From positions 18,321,447-18,385,446 of the forward strand of contig OZ025245.1 in NCBI GenBank assembly GCA_964019155.1: a stretch of 64,000 nucleotides of DNA, in the 5' to 3' direction. This stretch comes from Osedax fenrisi. Its lineage: Eukaryota; Annelida; Polychaeta; Sabellida; Siboglinidae. Position numbers and translations under genes: made by a program. Numbering within the stretch: the stretch's first letter is position 1; each line of letters starts with the position of its first letter. Under the pieces are notes generated by a model. That model ran no database searches, was not told the DNA's origin, and saw nothing but the letters and a program-made list of their open reading frames with translations. Below, piece after piece: positions 1 through 12,609 of the stretch.

Positions 1-932
1 CGTGATATAGAGTTCCAATTATATAAATTTATGATAAAAATTATGAATTCAAAAATATGTATAATAAATATACAATATAGGTAACTTTTACGTATAATAT
101 AGAGCTTCAATTATTTAAATATATATAAAATAAATAATTTTAATTCAGGAAGTAAACAATGTTTATTATCATTATAATCCGGATTATAACGACATAATAA
201 TCATATTATAAACGATTATAATGTTATTATTATTATAATAAAATAAATTTAAAATTGTGTACTTATCTAATTAGTTTTAAATTGTTATCATAATATATTC
301 AAATAGTGTAACCAAAGTAAAACTTTTTAATTTATATTTTTATAAAGTATATATTTTATCTGTATACCAGTCTTTATATTATTTTCTTATATTTTTACAC
401 TTATTTATTTATAATTTAATAATATATTTCGTAATAATTATTATTATTTATTTTATAGTACACTATTAATTTTAATTTGAAAACAATATTATTAATTTTA
501 TTTATTTTTATACAATTTTATAAATCTAAAGATATAAGCTTATGAATACATTATAACTTTGAATAATATGTGATAATATAATAAGTTTAACTTAGTTATT
601 TATTATTTTATAATTTAATACTACTATGACAACTTATGATTATCATAATGATATACAAATTATTATTATTTATGTAGAGAATATCGAATATGGCCCCGAA
701 ATGTATTGATAAATTTATGGGGTCAAGTTTAAATATATTACATGTATTGCTATAGTATATATGCTATATGCTATAACTAAACATATATATTTTAATTGTA
801 TAATAATAGACGTACTTTTATTTTAATTTTTTCACAGATTTTATAAAATGCAATATATCATAATTATATTTGAGAATATTGTCTATCTTGAATTGTGCAT
901 ACATATGTTATTTATATATAGCAAAATAAATT
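1..932. other. AT-rich spacer, no gene seen
   Basis: Very AT-rich sequence with short TA and ATT tracts and stops in every frame. I see no coding, RNA or transposon signature. Confidence 0.6.
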
Positions 933-1320
933 AGGTTGATCGCGTCAGTACTTTTTATCTAAACACTCATTTATATACTCAATCATAGCAAACAAATTAT
1001 TCTGAGAGAAAAGCATATATATGTATAATTTATTTATATTTGGGTATATAACTGAGTTAGGTATTATTATAATAATTATAATAACTATAATAATTAAACA
1101 ACGTTTGAAATCAATTTTATCAGTTGAACATTTTGGTGGATCACTTCAGTACTATTATCTAAACACTCATTTATAAACACAAATATAGCAAACAAATTAT
1201 TCTGAGAAAAAAGCATATATATATATATATTATATGAATATATATATGTATAATTTATTTATATTTGAGTGTATAACTGAATTAGGTATTATTATAATAA
1301 TTATAATAACTATATTAATT
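933..1320 (+). repeat. Two-copy direct repeat, period about 200 bp
   Basis: The stretch starting near 937 (GTACT..ATCTAAACACTCATTTAT, then TAGCAAACAAATTATTCTGA, then GGTATTATTATAATAATTAT) recurs from about 1137 with scattered substitutions and an expanded TA tract in the second copy. It lies directly upstream of the 146-bp satellite. No coding capacity. Confidence 0.7.
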
Positions 1321-1321
1321 A

Positions 1322-1615
1322 GAGGGGACAGTATGAAATGATATAACGTGACAGTACGGTGGTCTGAAAGTATGATATGATGTAACGTGACATTACAATA
1401 TTATATAACATGACAGTACGGTGTGCTGAAAGTATGATATGATGTAACGTGATAGTACATTGTGCTAGAGGCGACAGTATGAAATGATATAACGTGACAG
1501 TACGGTGGTCTGAAAGTATGATATGATTTAACGTGACATTACAATATGATATAACGTGACAGTATGGAGTGCTGAAAGTATGATATGATGTAACGTGATA
1601 GTATGTTGTGCTAGA
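1322..1615 (+). repeat. 146-bp satellite with GATATGATGTAACGTGAC core, two units
   Basis: Units start with GAGG(G/C)GACAGTATGAAATG at 1322 and 1468, giving a period of 146 bp. Each unit is built of shorter internal repeats of ATGATATGATGTAACGTGAC and ACAGTACGGTG. The same satellite resumes at about 2949, so the intervening array at 1616-2948 interrupts or is interleaved with it. Confidence 0.8.
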
Positions 1616-2948
1616 GGATTAGTTACTGGGATATTTTTCATTTCTAATGTGTAAAATACACTTCGAAGGTTATAAATAGTATTATTTGTATTAAATCATG
1701 TATTCAAAGTTTTCATATAGTTAAATTGTTATAAATAGTATTATTTGTATTAAATTAAGTATACAAAGTTTTCTAATATTTAAATTATTCATTTTAAAGG
1801 TTTGAAATAGTAAATAAATAAATTTCTAAGGTTATAAATAGTATTATTTGTATTAAATCATATATTCAAAGTTTTCATATAGTTAAATTAAGTATTTGAA
1901 GGTTTTGAATAGTAAATAAATACACTTCGAAGGTTATAAATAGTATTATTTGTATTAAATTAAGTATACAAAGTTTTCTAATATTTAAATTATTCATTTT
2001 AAAGGTTTGAAATAGTAAATAAATACACTTCGAAGGTTATAAATAATATTATTTGTATTAAATTTAGTATTCAAAGTTTTCAAATAGTTATATTATTCAT
2101 TTCTAATGTGTAAAATACACTTCGAAGGTTATAAATAGTATTATTTGTATTAAATCATGTATTCAAAGTTTTCATATAGTTAAATTAAGTATTTGAAGGT
2201 TTTGAAGAGTAAATAAATACACTTCGAAGGTTTGAAATAGTAAATAAATACACTTCGAAGGTTATAAATAATATTATTTGTATTAAATTAAGTATTCAAA
2301 GTTTTCAAATAGTTATATTATTCATTTTAAAGGTTTGAAATAGTAAATACACTTCGAAGGTTATAAATAATATTATTTGTATTACATTTAGTATTCAAAT
2401 TTTCTAATAGTTAAATTATTCATTTTGAAGGTTTGAAATAGTAAATAAATACGCTTCAAAGGTTTTAAATAATATTAGGTGTATTAAATTTAGTATTCAA
2501 AGTTTTATAATAGTTATATTATTCAATTCTAATGTGTAAAATATACTTCGAAGGTTATAAATAGTATTATTTGTATTAAATCATGTATTCAAAATTTTCA
2601 TGTAGTTAAATTAAGTATTTGAATGTTTTGAATAGTAAATAAATACACTTCGAAGGTTTGAAATAGTAAATAAATACACTTAGAAGGTTATAAATAATAT
2701 TATTTGTATTAAATTTAGTATTCAAAGTTTTCAAATAGTTATATTATTAATTTCTAATGTGTAAAATACACTTCGAAAGTTATAAATAGTATTATTTGTA
2801 TTAATTCATGTATTCAAAGTTTTCATATAGTTAAATTAAGTATGTGAAGGTTTTGAATAGTAAATAAATACACTTCGAAGGTTTGAAATAGTAAATAAAT
2901 ACACTTCGAAGGTTATAAATAGTATTATTTGTATTAAATTTGTATTAT
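1616..2948 (+). repeat. Tandem array with CACTTCGAAGGTTATAAATA core
   Basis: About 1.3 kb made of permuted modules: CACTTCGAAGGTT, ATAAATAGTATTATTTGTAT, TAAATTTAGTATTCAAAG and AGGTTTGAAATAGTAAATAA. Module order and spacing vary, so the array is a mosaic with no single period. It is flanked on both sides by the GATATGATGTAACGTGAC satellite. Confidence 0.8.
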
Positions 2949-3176
2949 TTATATGATATGATGTAACGTGACATTACAATATGATATAACATGACAGTAC
3001 GGTGTGCTGAAAGTATGATATGATGTAACGTGACATTACAATATGATATAACGTGACAGTACGGTGGTCTGAAAGTATGGTATGATGTAACGTGACATTA
3101 CAATATTATATAACGTAATAGTACGGTGGTCTGAAAGTATAATATGATGTACTGTGACAGTACATTGTGCTAGAGG
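2949..3176 (+). repeat. Second block of GATATGATGTAACGTGAC satellite
   Basis: Same core units as 1322-1615 (GATATGATGTAACGTGAC, ACAGTACGGTG, GTGCTAGAGG). It ends immediately before LINE-derived coding sequence, with GTGCTAGAGGACGAAATGGC marking the junction. Confidence 0.75.
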
Positions 3177-3177
3177 A

Positions 3178-3823
3178 CGAAATGGCTCATAAACTTGTCC
3201 TTTGGGAACCGACAAATGGTAGTGCAAGAAGAGGTCGCAAAACCATCACTTTTGTAGATAATCTAAGAGAAGACATAGGACTAGACGATATACATGAGAT
3301 AAAGACGATGACCCAGCAAACAGTAAGAGAAGCATAATAGCAGCATAACAGCAAATTCTAGAGCCTCAAATGTTTACATTGTGCTATTATGCTGCTATTA
3401 AATGTCTATTATGCTGCTATTATGCTGCTATTAATTTGTAATGATATTATGATGCTGTTATTCTGCTGTTATGCTGCTATTATGCTGATATTATGCTGCT
3501 ATTAATTTTAAATGTCTATTATGCTGCTATTATGCTGCTATTATAATAATAGCAGCATAATAGCAGCATAATAGACATTTAAAATTAACAGCAGTATAAC
3601 ATCAGCATAATATCATTACAAATTAATAGCAGCATAATAGCAGCATAATAGCAGAATAATAGACATTTAATAGCAGCATAATAGCACAATGTAAACATTT
3701 GAGGCTCTAGAATTTGCTGTTATGCTGATATTATGCTGCTATTACTGTTTGCTGGGGATGTTGGACAGAGATGTTTGGAGTATAAAGGAAAAGAAAATTC
3801 GAGCGAGAGCTCAACATAAGTAA
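3178..3823 (+). pseudogene. LINE ORF2 C-terminal fragment, split by a MITE
   Basis: The plus strand reads HKLVLWEPTNGSARRGRKT, then FVDNLREDIGLDDIHEIKTM up to 3311. After the 445-bp palindromic insertion it resumes with MLDRDVWSIKEKK and RARAQHK followed by TAA at 3821-3823. This matches the short C-terminal tail of non-LTR retrotransposon polyproteins (pattern W.PT.G...RGR....FVD.L..D.GL....EI..LM.DRD.W). If the insert and one GA are removed the frame is continuous, so the MITE inserted into an otherwise open reading frame. The stop is followed directly by (TAAG)n, the likely retrotransposon 3' tail. Endonuclease and reverse transcriptase are absent: this is a severely 5'-truncated copy. Confidence 0.75.
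3312..3756. mobile_element. Snapback MITE, nearly full-length palindrome
   Basis: Ends are CCCAGCAAACAGTA and TACTGTTTGCTGGG. The whole 445 bp is a head-to-head inverted repeat with its centre near 3541, made of AGCAGCATAATAG motifs on the right half and their complement on the left half. It is flanked by GA on both sides (3310-3311 and 3757-3758), suggesting a 2-bp target duplication. It splits LINE coding sequence. A 209-bp relative with the same ends lies at 53467-53675. It has no coding capacity, so any movement would need an outside transposase. Confidence 0.85.
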
Positions 3824-5023
3824 GTAAGTAAGTAAACTGTGATATAATGATCCAAGTTTCAACTAGTTAAATATGATCCAAGTTTACACCACCTAGATCC
3901 AAGTTTGGACCAGATTCCCCCAGTTTCCCCCAGTCTACACCAGTTTAAAAAATAACTTGGATCAAACTGTTGTATAATGATCCAAGTTTCAACTAGTTAA
4001 ATATGATCCAAGTTTACACCACCTAGATCCAAGTTTGGACCAGATTCCCCCAGTTTCCCCCAGTTTACACCAGTTTAAAAAAATAACTTGGATCAAACTG
4101 TGGTGTAATGATCCAAGTTTCAACTAGTTAAATATGGAATAGCTAAATCCAAGTTTACACCAGTTTAAAAAAATAACTTGGATCAAACTGTTGTATAATG
4201 ATCCAAGTTTCAACTAGTTAAATATGATCCAAGTTTACACCACCTAGATCCAAGTTTGGACCAGATTCCCCCAGTTTCCCCCAGTTTACACCAGTTTAAA
4301 AAAATAACTTGGATCAAACTGTTGTATAATGATCCAAGTTTCAACTAGTTAAATATGATCCAAGTTTACATCACCTAGATCCAAGTTTGGACCAGATTCC
4401 CCCAGTTTCCCCCAGTTTACACCAGTTTAAAAAAATAACTTGGATCAAACTGTGGTATAATGATTCAAGTTTCAACTAGTTAAATATGGAATAGCTAAAT
4501 CCAAGTTTACACCAGTTTAAAAAAATAACTTGGATAAAACTGTTGTATAATGATCCAAGTTTCAACTAGTTAAATATGATCCAAGTTTACACCACCTAGA
4601 TCCAAGTTTGGACCAGATTCCCCCAGTTTCCCCCAGTTTACACCAGTTTAAAAAAATAACTTGGATCAAACTGTGGTATAATGATCCAAGTTTCAACTAG
4701 TTAAATATGGAATAGCTAAATCCAAGTTTAAACCAGTTTAAAAAAATAACTTGGATAAAACTGTTGTATAATGATCCAAGTTTCAACTAGTTAAATATGA
4801 TCCAAGTTTACACCACCTAGATCCAAGTTTGGACCAGATTCCCCCAGTTTCCCCCAGTTTACACCAGTTTAAAAAAATAACATGGATCAAACTGTTGTAT
4901 AATGATCCAAGTTTCAACTAGTTACATATGATCCAAGTTTACACCACCTAGATCCAAGTTTGGACCAGATTCCCCCAGTTTCCCCCAGTTTCCCAGTTTG
5001 ATCCAAGTTAAACACGAGTTTTG
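3824..5023 (+). repeat. Satellite of alternating 131-bp and 90-bp units
   Basis: GATCCAAGTTTCAACTAG recurs at 3849, 3979, 4110, 4200, 4331, 4462 (as GATTC), 4552, 4683, 4773 and 4904. Spacings are 130, 131, 90, 131, 131, 90, 131, 90 and 131. Long units carry the CACCTAGATCCAAG and CCCCCAGTTTCCCCCAG segment; short units replace it with GGAATAGCTAAATCC. Each unit holds both GATCCAAGTT and its complement AACTTGGATC. The array ends in TTGAATACTGGG, like the MITE end at 6268, and is bordered on both sides by TAAG, so it may be an internally amplified transposon inserted in the (TAAG)n LINE tail. Confidence 0.85.
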
Positions 5024-5084
5024 AATACTGGGTAAGAATAGTAATCATATGACAATTTAATATAAACAATAATATATATGTTAT

Positions 5085-5285
5085 TTAAACTTTATTTAAA
5101 TACTTTTTAATTTATTTTTGTATACGCTTTATTTAATCTTTATATCTAAGTTAATTTAATTTTAATTTTTGTTATTTTGTATTCGTTTGTTTTATTATTT
5201 TTATTATTTTTATTATTTTTGTTATTGTTATACACCAGAGAGGGCACCCGCTACATTGGTGTTTAAATAAACAATTAAATTCAAT
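5085..5285 (+). mobile_element. LINE or SINE 3' end, plus orientation
   Basis: The segment from TTTTTGTATACGC through TACACCAGAGAGGGCACCCG to GTGTTTAAATAAACAATT closely matches, in reverse complement, the sequence at 35452-35640. Two copies with the same terminus and an AT-rich simple tail point to the 3' end of a non-LTR element. CCAGAGAGGGCA..TGGTGT could form a short terminal hairpin. No coding sequence remains. Confidence 0.7.
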
Positions 5286-5619
5286 ATGTATATGGCAAAT
5301 ATTCAAAAATAAATTTATAAATTATCTACCCAACTAACACATATTTAGTTAGTTTTCAAGTTAAGAATAGAATATGTAGCAGAATATCCTAGAGATAAAT
5401 TATGTTACTTATTTAATATCATACATATTAGTTTTTTTCTATGTAGATAAATCGAAGCGTAATTCTAGTATACAATATGGATAAAAAGAAGATGTTAATA
5501 TAAAAGTCAGAGTAAAGATACAATGTATTAACAATTTAAAAATATTAAAATATAATTTGAAATAGAAAATAATGGTAGATCAAGGTTACAAAATAATTAA
5601 AAATATTATTAATGAAAAA

Positions 5620-6735
5620 GGAAAAATATACTAATGTTCGTTTATCAATATTTAATTCATTCCAACTTTTGGTCCATATGACATTAAAGAATTATTCATA
5701 TAGTTCATATTTATTATAAGGTTGTATGAAAGCAAAAGTACTTCTTGTATTACTTTTTTTAGTTATTCTTTTATAATGTGTATACATGGACTTTAAGTTT
5801 TATAATATATTCTATGCATAAATATTAGTGTTTTATATTTACAAAAATCAAAGATATTTAATAACTTATGATCTATAAATAGTTTTTTGAACTAATATCA
5901 ATAGGTTTAGGAAAAACAAATGTCAATACTTTTTTGTATAACATGAATATATTCGATATTATATTTATATGTATGTCCCCATATTTCTAAACAATAAATT
6001 AAATAAGGATAAAAAGTGCACCATAAATTTTAATCATAGCTGATTCATTAAGCAGAATGATACATTTTTTTATAATCTAATATATTTTTAATAATTTATT
6101 CTTGAGAAATTGAAAATATGATTTCCAGTTCAATGAACTATCAATGATTAGCCCAAGGAACTTTGTTTCATACACTAAAACTAAAGGATTATTTTCAACT
6201 ACAATTTCAAATTCTATATCATTTCTAAAGGACATGCAGTTAGTTTTATGAATATTAATTGTCAATTCCCAGTATTTAAGACTGAAGTTAAACTGCAGTT
6301 AAACCCGAGAAACTTATGCAAACTGCAATTATATGAGTTAAACTGCAGTTAAACTGATCACACATAAACTTAAGTTTTAAAACTTGAGTTTAACTGCAGT
6401 CATTCTAGTGACATATAACTTTAATTAAACTACAGTTTTATTAGCAGTTTAACTCCAGATCAAAGTTTACACAAAACTGAGATTAACTGCAGTTTAACTG
6501 CAGCCTTGAATAATGGGATTATTTGCACTTACCCATAAAATAATATCATTAATTGTCAAATTTAATTTAACTTGCAGTTTTTTTGGCTGAACTATCACGA
6601 ATTATAATATTTGTGTCATCGGCAAATAGTATAAAAGTATAATTAATAGAGCAGGTATGCATGTCATTAATAAATAAAAGAAAAAGCAGCGGCCCAATAA
6701 TAGATCCTTGGCGGACACTGATATCTATATTTGTA
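5620..6735 (-). pseudogene. Decayed LINE ORF2 (RT and C-terminus) with MITE insertion
   Basis: Read on the minus strand from 6735: a reverse-transcriptase motif GSIIGPLLFLLFINDM, then ILFADDTN (motif C, catalytic ADD), then, after a frameshift in an A run near 6575, QVKLNLTINDIILWVSANN. The MITE at 6268-6517 interrupts here. The frame resumes as LTINIHKTNCMSFRN and KFLGLIIDSSLNWKSYFQFL, followed by the degenerate tail motifs YGALF..I and LLNIFDFCKYKTLIFMHRI to about 5620. This order is that of CR1/Jockey-superfamily LINEs. Endonuclease and RT finger regions are absent. Multiple stops and frameshifts make it a fossil. Confidence 0.75.
6268..6517. mobile_element. CCCAG-ended MITE with CTGCAGTTAAAC subrepeats
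   Basis: The left end CCCAGTATTTAAGACTG and the complement of the right end, CCCATTATTCAAGGCTG, are terminal inverted repeats that continue as GCAGTTAAACTGCAGTTAA. ATT flanks both sides (6265-6267 and 6518-6520), a possible 3-bp target duplication. It sits inside LINE coding sequence. Non-coding, 250 bp. Confidence 0.75.
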
Positions 6736-6756
6736 GTATTAAACCTACCGTTATTG

Positions 6757-6759
<3 letters not shown>

Positions 6760-6804
<45 letters not shown>
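6760..6804. repeat. (TA)n microsatellite
   Basis: About 45 bp of TA dinucleotides between the LINE RT fragment and another LINE end. Confidence 0.9.
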
Positions 6805-6807
<3 letters not shown>

Positions 6808-6814
6808 GATATAT

Positions 6815-6910
6815 ATATAAGATAAGATAAGATAAGATAAATGTTATTATTGTAATCATTATAAAAGAAAAACAATAAATGGACAAATAAAATAGTCAGA
6901 AGACTTTCGA
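6815..6910 (-). mobile_element. LINE 3' end with (TTATC)n tail, minus strand
   Basis: On the minus strand, an AT-rich 3' sequence (ATTTGTCCATTTATTG, then GATTACAATAATAACATT) ends in repeated TTATC, visible as GATAAGATAAGATAA on the plus strand, and runs into TA repeats. This layout is typical of a 5'-truncated non-LTR insertion. No coding part can be seen. Confidence 0.45.
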
Positions 6911-7029
6911 GGTATTTTACCTTAATAATGCAATATGCATAATATATTATATAACAATTGTATTTTTTAAAGATAATAATAGTAGCCATCACATCGAACA
7001 AGTGATCACTATAAGTAATTATAAGAATC

Positions 7030-7795
7030 AACAAATGAAGGAAGCTTCAGGGTTGCCCATTGCCCCTATAGGCCCATATGGGTTGACCAGACCCTTAGTA
7101 TATCAAACTCTTTATTGTTAGTATTTCAAACATGAATATGTATCATCCCATATAACCACAGTACACACTTGAACGATGCATATAAACCAAGTAAGTAAAC
7201 AGAGTAATAGCATATAACAAATAAGTTCTCATTGCAGCTTTGATGATCCACTGAGAGCTTCATAAGTAGTAGCCAGTATTATCCATCCAGATTAACCAGG
7301 GAGAATATAAAATGTGTATATATGTTAATAAAATTGAATATTGTTAGTAAAAATAAAATTAATAATTAATAATATTAGTATTTTTTAACTTTTTAATGAA
7401 TAACTTGATATTTTTTATCAATTTCATCTTGAATTGAGTTTATTCCATACTAGACAAATGTACTGCATGTATACTGATATTTAATCTACATTTAGGAATA
7501 ACAAATGCGTATATAGGTCTAGTTAATGTATAAGTACTTTTTTACAAATATGCGTAAGAGATTAGTATTAGCATTATCAGATTAAGCAATATATATATTC
7601 ATTTGCATATGCATTTTTTAATAATGTTATATTAACTATATCACATAATTTTAAAATATTATGTCTTTTATAGATAAAACAATGTTAGATCTCAATGGTA
7701 GTTAATATATACATTTCAATATTTTGTTTTGCAAAATAGTTATCTTATTAAAGTATGTTTTAATTTGACCACCAAGAGGCAGCACAATATGTTAA

Positions 7796-7827
<32 letters not shown>

Positions 7828-8886
7828 TTTATATATATTTAGAAACAGTTATTATGTAAATCTATTTGTAGGCATTTGTATTGGAAATAGAAATCAATAT
7901 TTTTAATTAAATGAATGCGTTACACAACTTCATAATCGCCTTTACGTAATCACTGGACCGTGACACTTGCGTGATTCAACCAATCAACGATTACAAACGT
8001 GAATATTAAATCTTAAAATATGTTACAATTATTGTTATTTTTATTATATGTTATAATTATTGAAACTGATATATATAGGTAAAATTACGTTTTTTTTACA
8101 GTCATTCTATTTTGATTTGTTATTATGTTGTGCATTTTGTGTAAAATAATAATTGATTCTAAATGTTTATGTATAGGTGATTAATTTTCCACATATATTA
8201 CATTATATTATATTATTTATATATATATATATATATATAATATATATTATATTATATATATATATAATATATATATACGCATATATCGACAATCTATACA
8301 TATACAAAAAAAGCCATATAACACACATATATCTATTGTAACATGCCACTATATATTACGACGTCAGTTGCAATTAGACGACGGACTATTCATTAGTATT
8401 TCAATGGTATTTAGTGATTGACACGTATCGTTAGAATACACTTTTGAGCATTAAAATACTAGTCATTCCTATACGATGATGCATTATTGATATCGCATAC
8501 AATAGTATTCATATTCTATATATAGCCTATTGACGAGTGGACTGCGAATATAAACAAATCGATTACCTACACTATTTAGTTGATAACAATAGATTAGTTA
8601 ACAATGAATGCGGACATATAAACTATAACTGACATACACATTGTATAGATATTATTATTTTACCAAAGAAACATTTTAGTATTGCGATTCTGAAAAATTC
8701 ATAAATGATATATTTATAACGCTATTTATGTATTATAAATCATTAGCTGTATTTTATTATGATGTTTTACATATACAATTGAAAACAACATAATTACTAT
8801 TGAAATGTACACCCAACTTTCAACTCCTACATATTATACATGCTATCTAGCGAAGCGATACGAATATCTGTGTATACACGGAGCCA
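7030..8886. other. AT-rich spacer, no gene seen
   Basis: A slightly more complex stretch at 7040-7320 (CCCATTGCCCCTATAGGCCC) shows no open frame or recognised element. The remainder is AT-rich with TA tracts at 7795-7821 and 8220-8275. Confidence 0.55.

Positions 8887-8888
<2 letters not shown>

Positions 8889-8943
<55 letters not shown>
8889..8943. repeat. (TA)n microsatellite
   Basis: About 55 bp of TA. It gives a spurious Ile-Tyr reading frame. Confidence 0.9.
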
Positions 8944-8950
<7 letters not shown>

Positions 8951-9378
8951 ATGTTACACTAGAATATTTAATGTGATTGTCTCAATATACTATAAACTCA
9001 TTTATTCATTCTATTCATACTAATTCTATAGACTCGATACTATTATTTCAGGATTCATTACACGTTCATAGTGTATTCTTATTAAAAGTACGGGTATATG
9101 CCTAGTTGTTGAATTGAACTATTGTTTATGAACCTTATAAGGTTTACTTTTATATTTCACTTTGTCATTACATAAAATAGTATACTATTTTACTATATAT
9201 GTACACTTTAGTATTGTATATACCAATTAGATGAGAAAATTCAAACTTTAAATAATGCCACTTTTTCGTAAATTTTAAAACTTATTTTATTATTGTATTA
9301 TTATTATTATTATTACTAATATTATTAAAAATAATTGTATTATAAAATCTAGGTCATCAAACCATTTCAATCTCTATA

Positions 9379-10565
<1,187 letters not shown>

Positions 10566-10625
<60 letters not shown>

Positions 10626-10677
10626 CACAATAGAGAACGTTTAACGTTATGTTTGTGTCTAAATAAACATTCATTCA

Positions 10678-10719
<42 letters not shown>
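10566..10719. mobile_element. Short LINE 3' end between two (TA)n tracts
   Basis: TA repeats at 10566-10622 and 10681-10719 flank a roughly 55-bp piece, GAGAACGTTTAACGTTATG then GTCTAAATAAACATTCATTC. The self-complementary AACGTTTAACGTT followed by TAAATAAACATTCATTCATT resembles the 3' ends seen at 5285 and 30310. Probably a very short 5'-truncated retrotransposon insertion in a TA tract. Confidence 0.5.
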
Positions 10720-10720
<1 letters not shown>

Positions 10721-10872
10721 TATAATATATTACACATATGCGTTTTATCCTCGTAATTGTTCTTCAGTTATTATAAACCTGTTATTATAATCGCTTCGGT
10801 AAACATCATACTTGTTCGTGTACAATTGTCATGCCTAAATTATCATATAATTATTATTAATATATTTATTAT

Positions 10873-10888
10873 ATATATATATATAAAC

Positions 10889-10926
<38 letters not shown>
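10873..10926. repeat. TA-rich microsatellite
   Basis: TA repeats broken by an AACATATACA interruption. Confidence 0.85.
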
Positions 10927-10929
<3 letters not shown>

Positions 10930-11098
10930 AATAAATATGATATATTATATGTACGACCTATTGCTTACACTATGATACCGCCTATTACCAGTGACGATGC
11001 TGACACAGTACGGCCATTAGTGTGATGTCAAGAGCACCTATAGGTGTGAGGTGCGGCTCGGTAACGAAGTTAACTAACTCGCTCCCGGCGCACCGTAT

Positions 11099-11430
11099 GT
11101 GTGTGCCGCACACTCACACTCGCGCACGCACACCGCACACACACATATCCATCCACACGTGCACGTTCCTGTACAATGTATGCATGTACGGCGTGTGTTC
11201 ATGTGTATACATACGAACAGACACATAAACCCCCCCCCACACACACATAACCGCACGCAAACACTCACATACACACACATACATACCCACACACACATAA
11301 CCGCACACAAACACTCACATACACACACATACATACCCACACCCACATACCCACACACACATACACCCAAACATACACTCACACATACACATACGTCCAC
11401 ACATACCCCCAAACACGTACACGTATACCG
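11099..11430. repeat. CA-rich minisatellite
   Basis: ACACACATAACCGCA(C/A)..AAACACTCACATACACACAC and related units repeat imperfectly. Long open frames on both strands (His/Thr-rich on plus, Cys/Val-rich on minus) arise from the repeat and are not genes. Confidence 0.85.
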
Positions 11431-11517
11431 TTATTGACCTTAGTGTACGTGATACGCTTGCGCTGTAATTGCCTTATAAGGTACGTCGCCTCATGATGAT
11501 TAGCGTATCACAATATA

Positions 11518-11518
11518 C

Positions 11519-11557
<39 letters not shown>

Positions 11558-11560
11558 GGT
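11518..11560. repeat. (GT)n microsatellite
   Basis: About 40 bp of GT with one TTTG interruption. Confidence 0.9.
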
Positions 11561-12600
11561 GTAGCTTCATAGATATAGCTATACTTGCGTTCTAATAAAT
11601 AATAATAATAATTATTATTATTATTTATTTCAACACAAATCTATATACATATATATCCCATGGGATAGCAGAGGTTTATACACGCATACTATAGTATGCG
11701 CGTATACATCGGCACATGGGTGCGTGTAGTGGATTGTTCGTGCGTATGACCTGGGTCATCTACATGGGCATCCGTACACGAGAGTGTTCTATAGAATAAT
11801 TATAGGCCGGCGAGTGAATTAACTCGCTTACGGTAATCGGTAGCCGTCACCAACTTTCTATAAATAACTAAAATCCGAAACGCAATCAATAACGTGGTAT
11901 AATACGAGCTTTTTTTAGCGAACAATCGTAATAAATATACGTAATATATATATATATATATATTACATAAATATATATTTATAATATTATTCATAATTTT
12001 TAACAAGTTATACTACATGCTTTTTTATTCGCGAAACCGAATAGCATAATGATACATATTTCACAACGAATTATATTTAAAAAAAATACTATCCAACCCC
12101 GCAAACATTTCACCGGTAAGCAGTATTCAGTTGTTTGCTATGTTGTGTATTATATTTATTAATTTTATATTATTAATATTTAACAGAAGATTATTATTTA
12201 TGTATCATGTATGTAAAGTAGTAAGGCACAATATTAACTTCTACAAATATTATCGTACTGTAATCTGGGTAATCCAACACGTTACAGTAATGTTATTACT
12301 TACTTAATTAATGTCAGTAAATGTCATAACATGTTTAATAATATATTATTATGTAATATACGAATTTATACATGTTTAAGTGATACGAAAATTGTATAGC
12401 CCCATTATATAATATGGTGTGTATGCGTTTGTGTATGTGTGTGTAGGTGTGTGTATATATGTGTGCATGTGGGTGTGTGCGTATACAGTGCATACTACAA
12501 TGAATACTACTTCTACCGACCACTTTAAATCGCAATTAATTTCAATTATGTATTTATTAAGAGTCGACCGTATTTACGCCGGTAGAACTATTTATAAATA
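11561..12600. other. Spacer with a short palindrome, no gene seen
   Basis: CGCATACTATAGTATGCG near 11691-11708 is a perfect 18-bp palindrome. TA tract at 11945-11965. GT-rich block at 12418-12485. No supported gene. Confidence 0.5.
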
Positions 12601-12609
12601 AATAATTGA

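Noticed and set aside
3849..5012. CRISPR-like array of direct repeats
   Set aside because: Spacers are not unique: whole units are repeated, the period is 131/90 bp, and the setting is eukaryotic.
6567..7034. 155-codon minus-strand protein
   Set aside because: Only its last 50 or so residues (GSIIGPLLFLLFIND..FADD) are LINE reverse transcriptase. The N-terminal part is accidental read-through of TA repeats and another LINE tail.
11074..11437. Cys-rich frame on the minus strand and His/Thr-rich frame on the plus strand
   Set aside because: Low-complexity CA/GT repeat read in different frames. Cysteine spacing is irregular and tracks the repeat, unlike the candidate exon at 22783.
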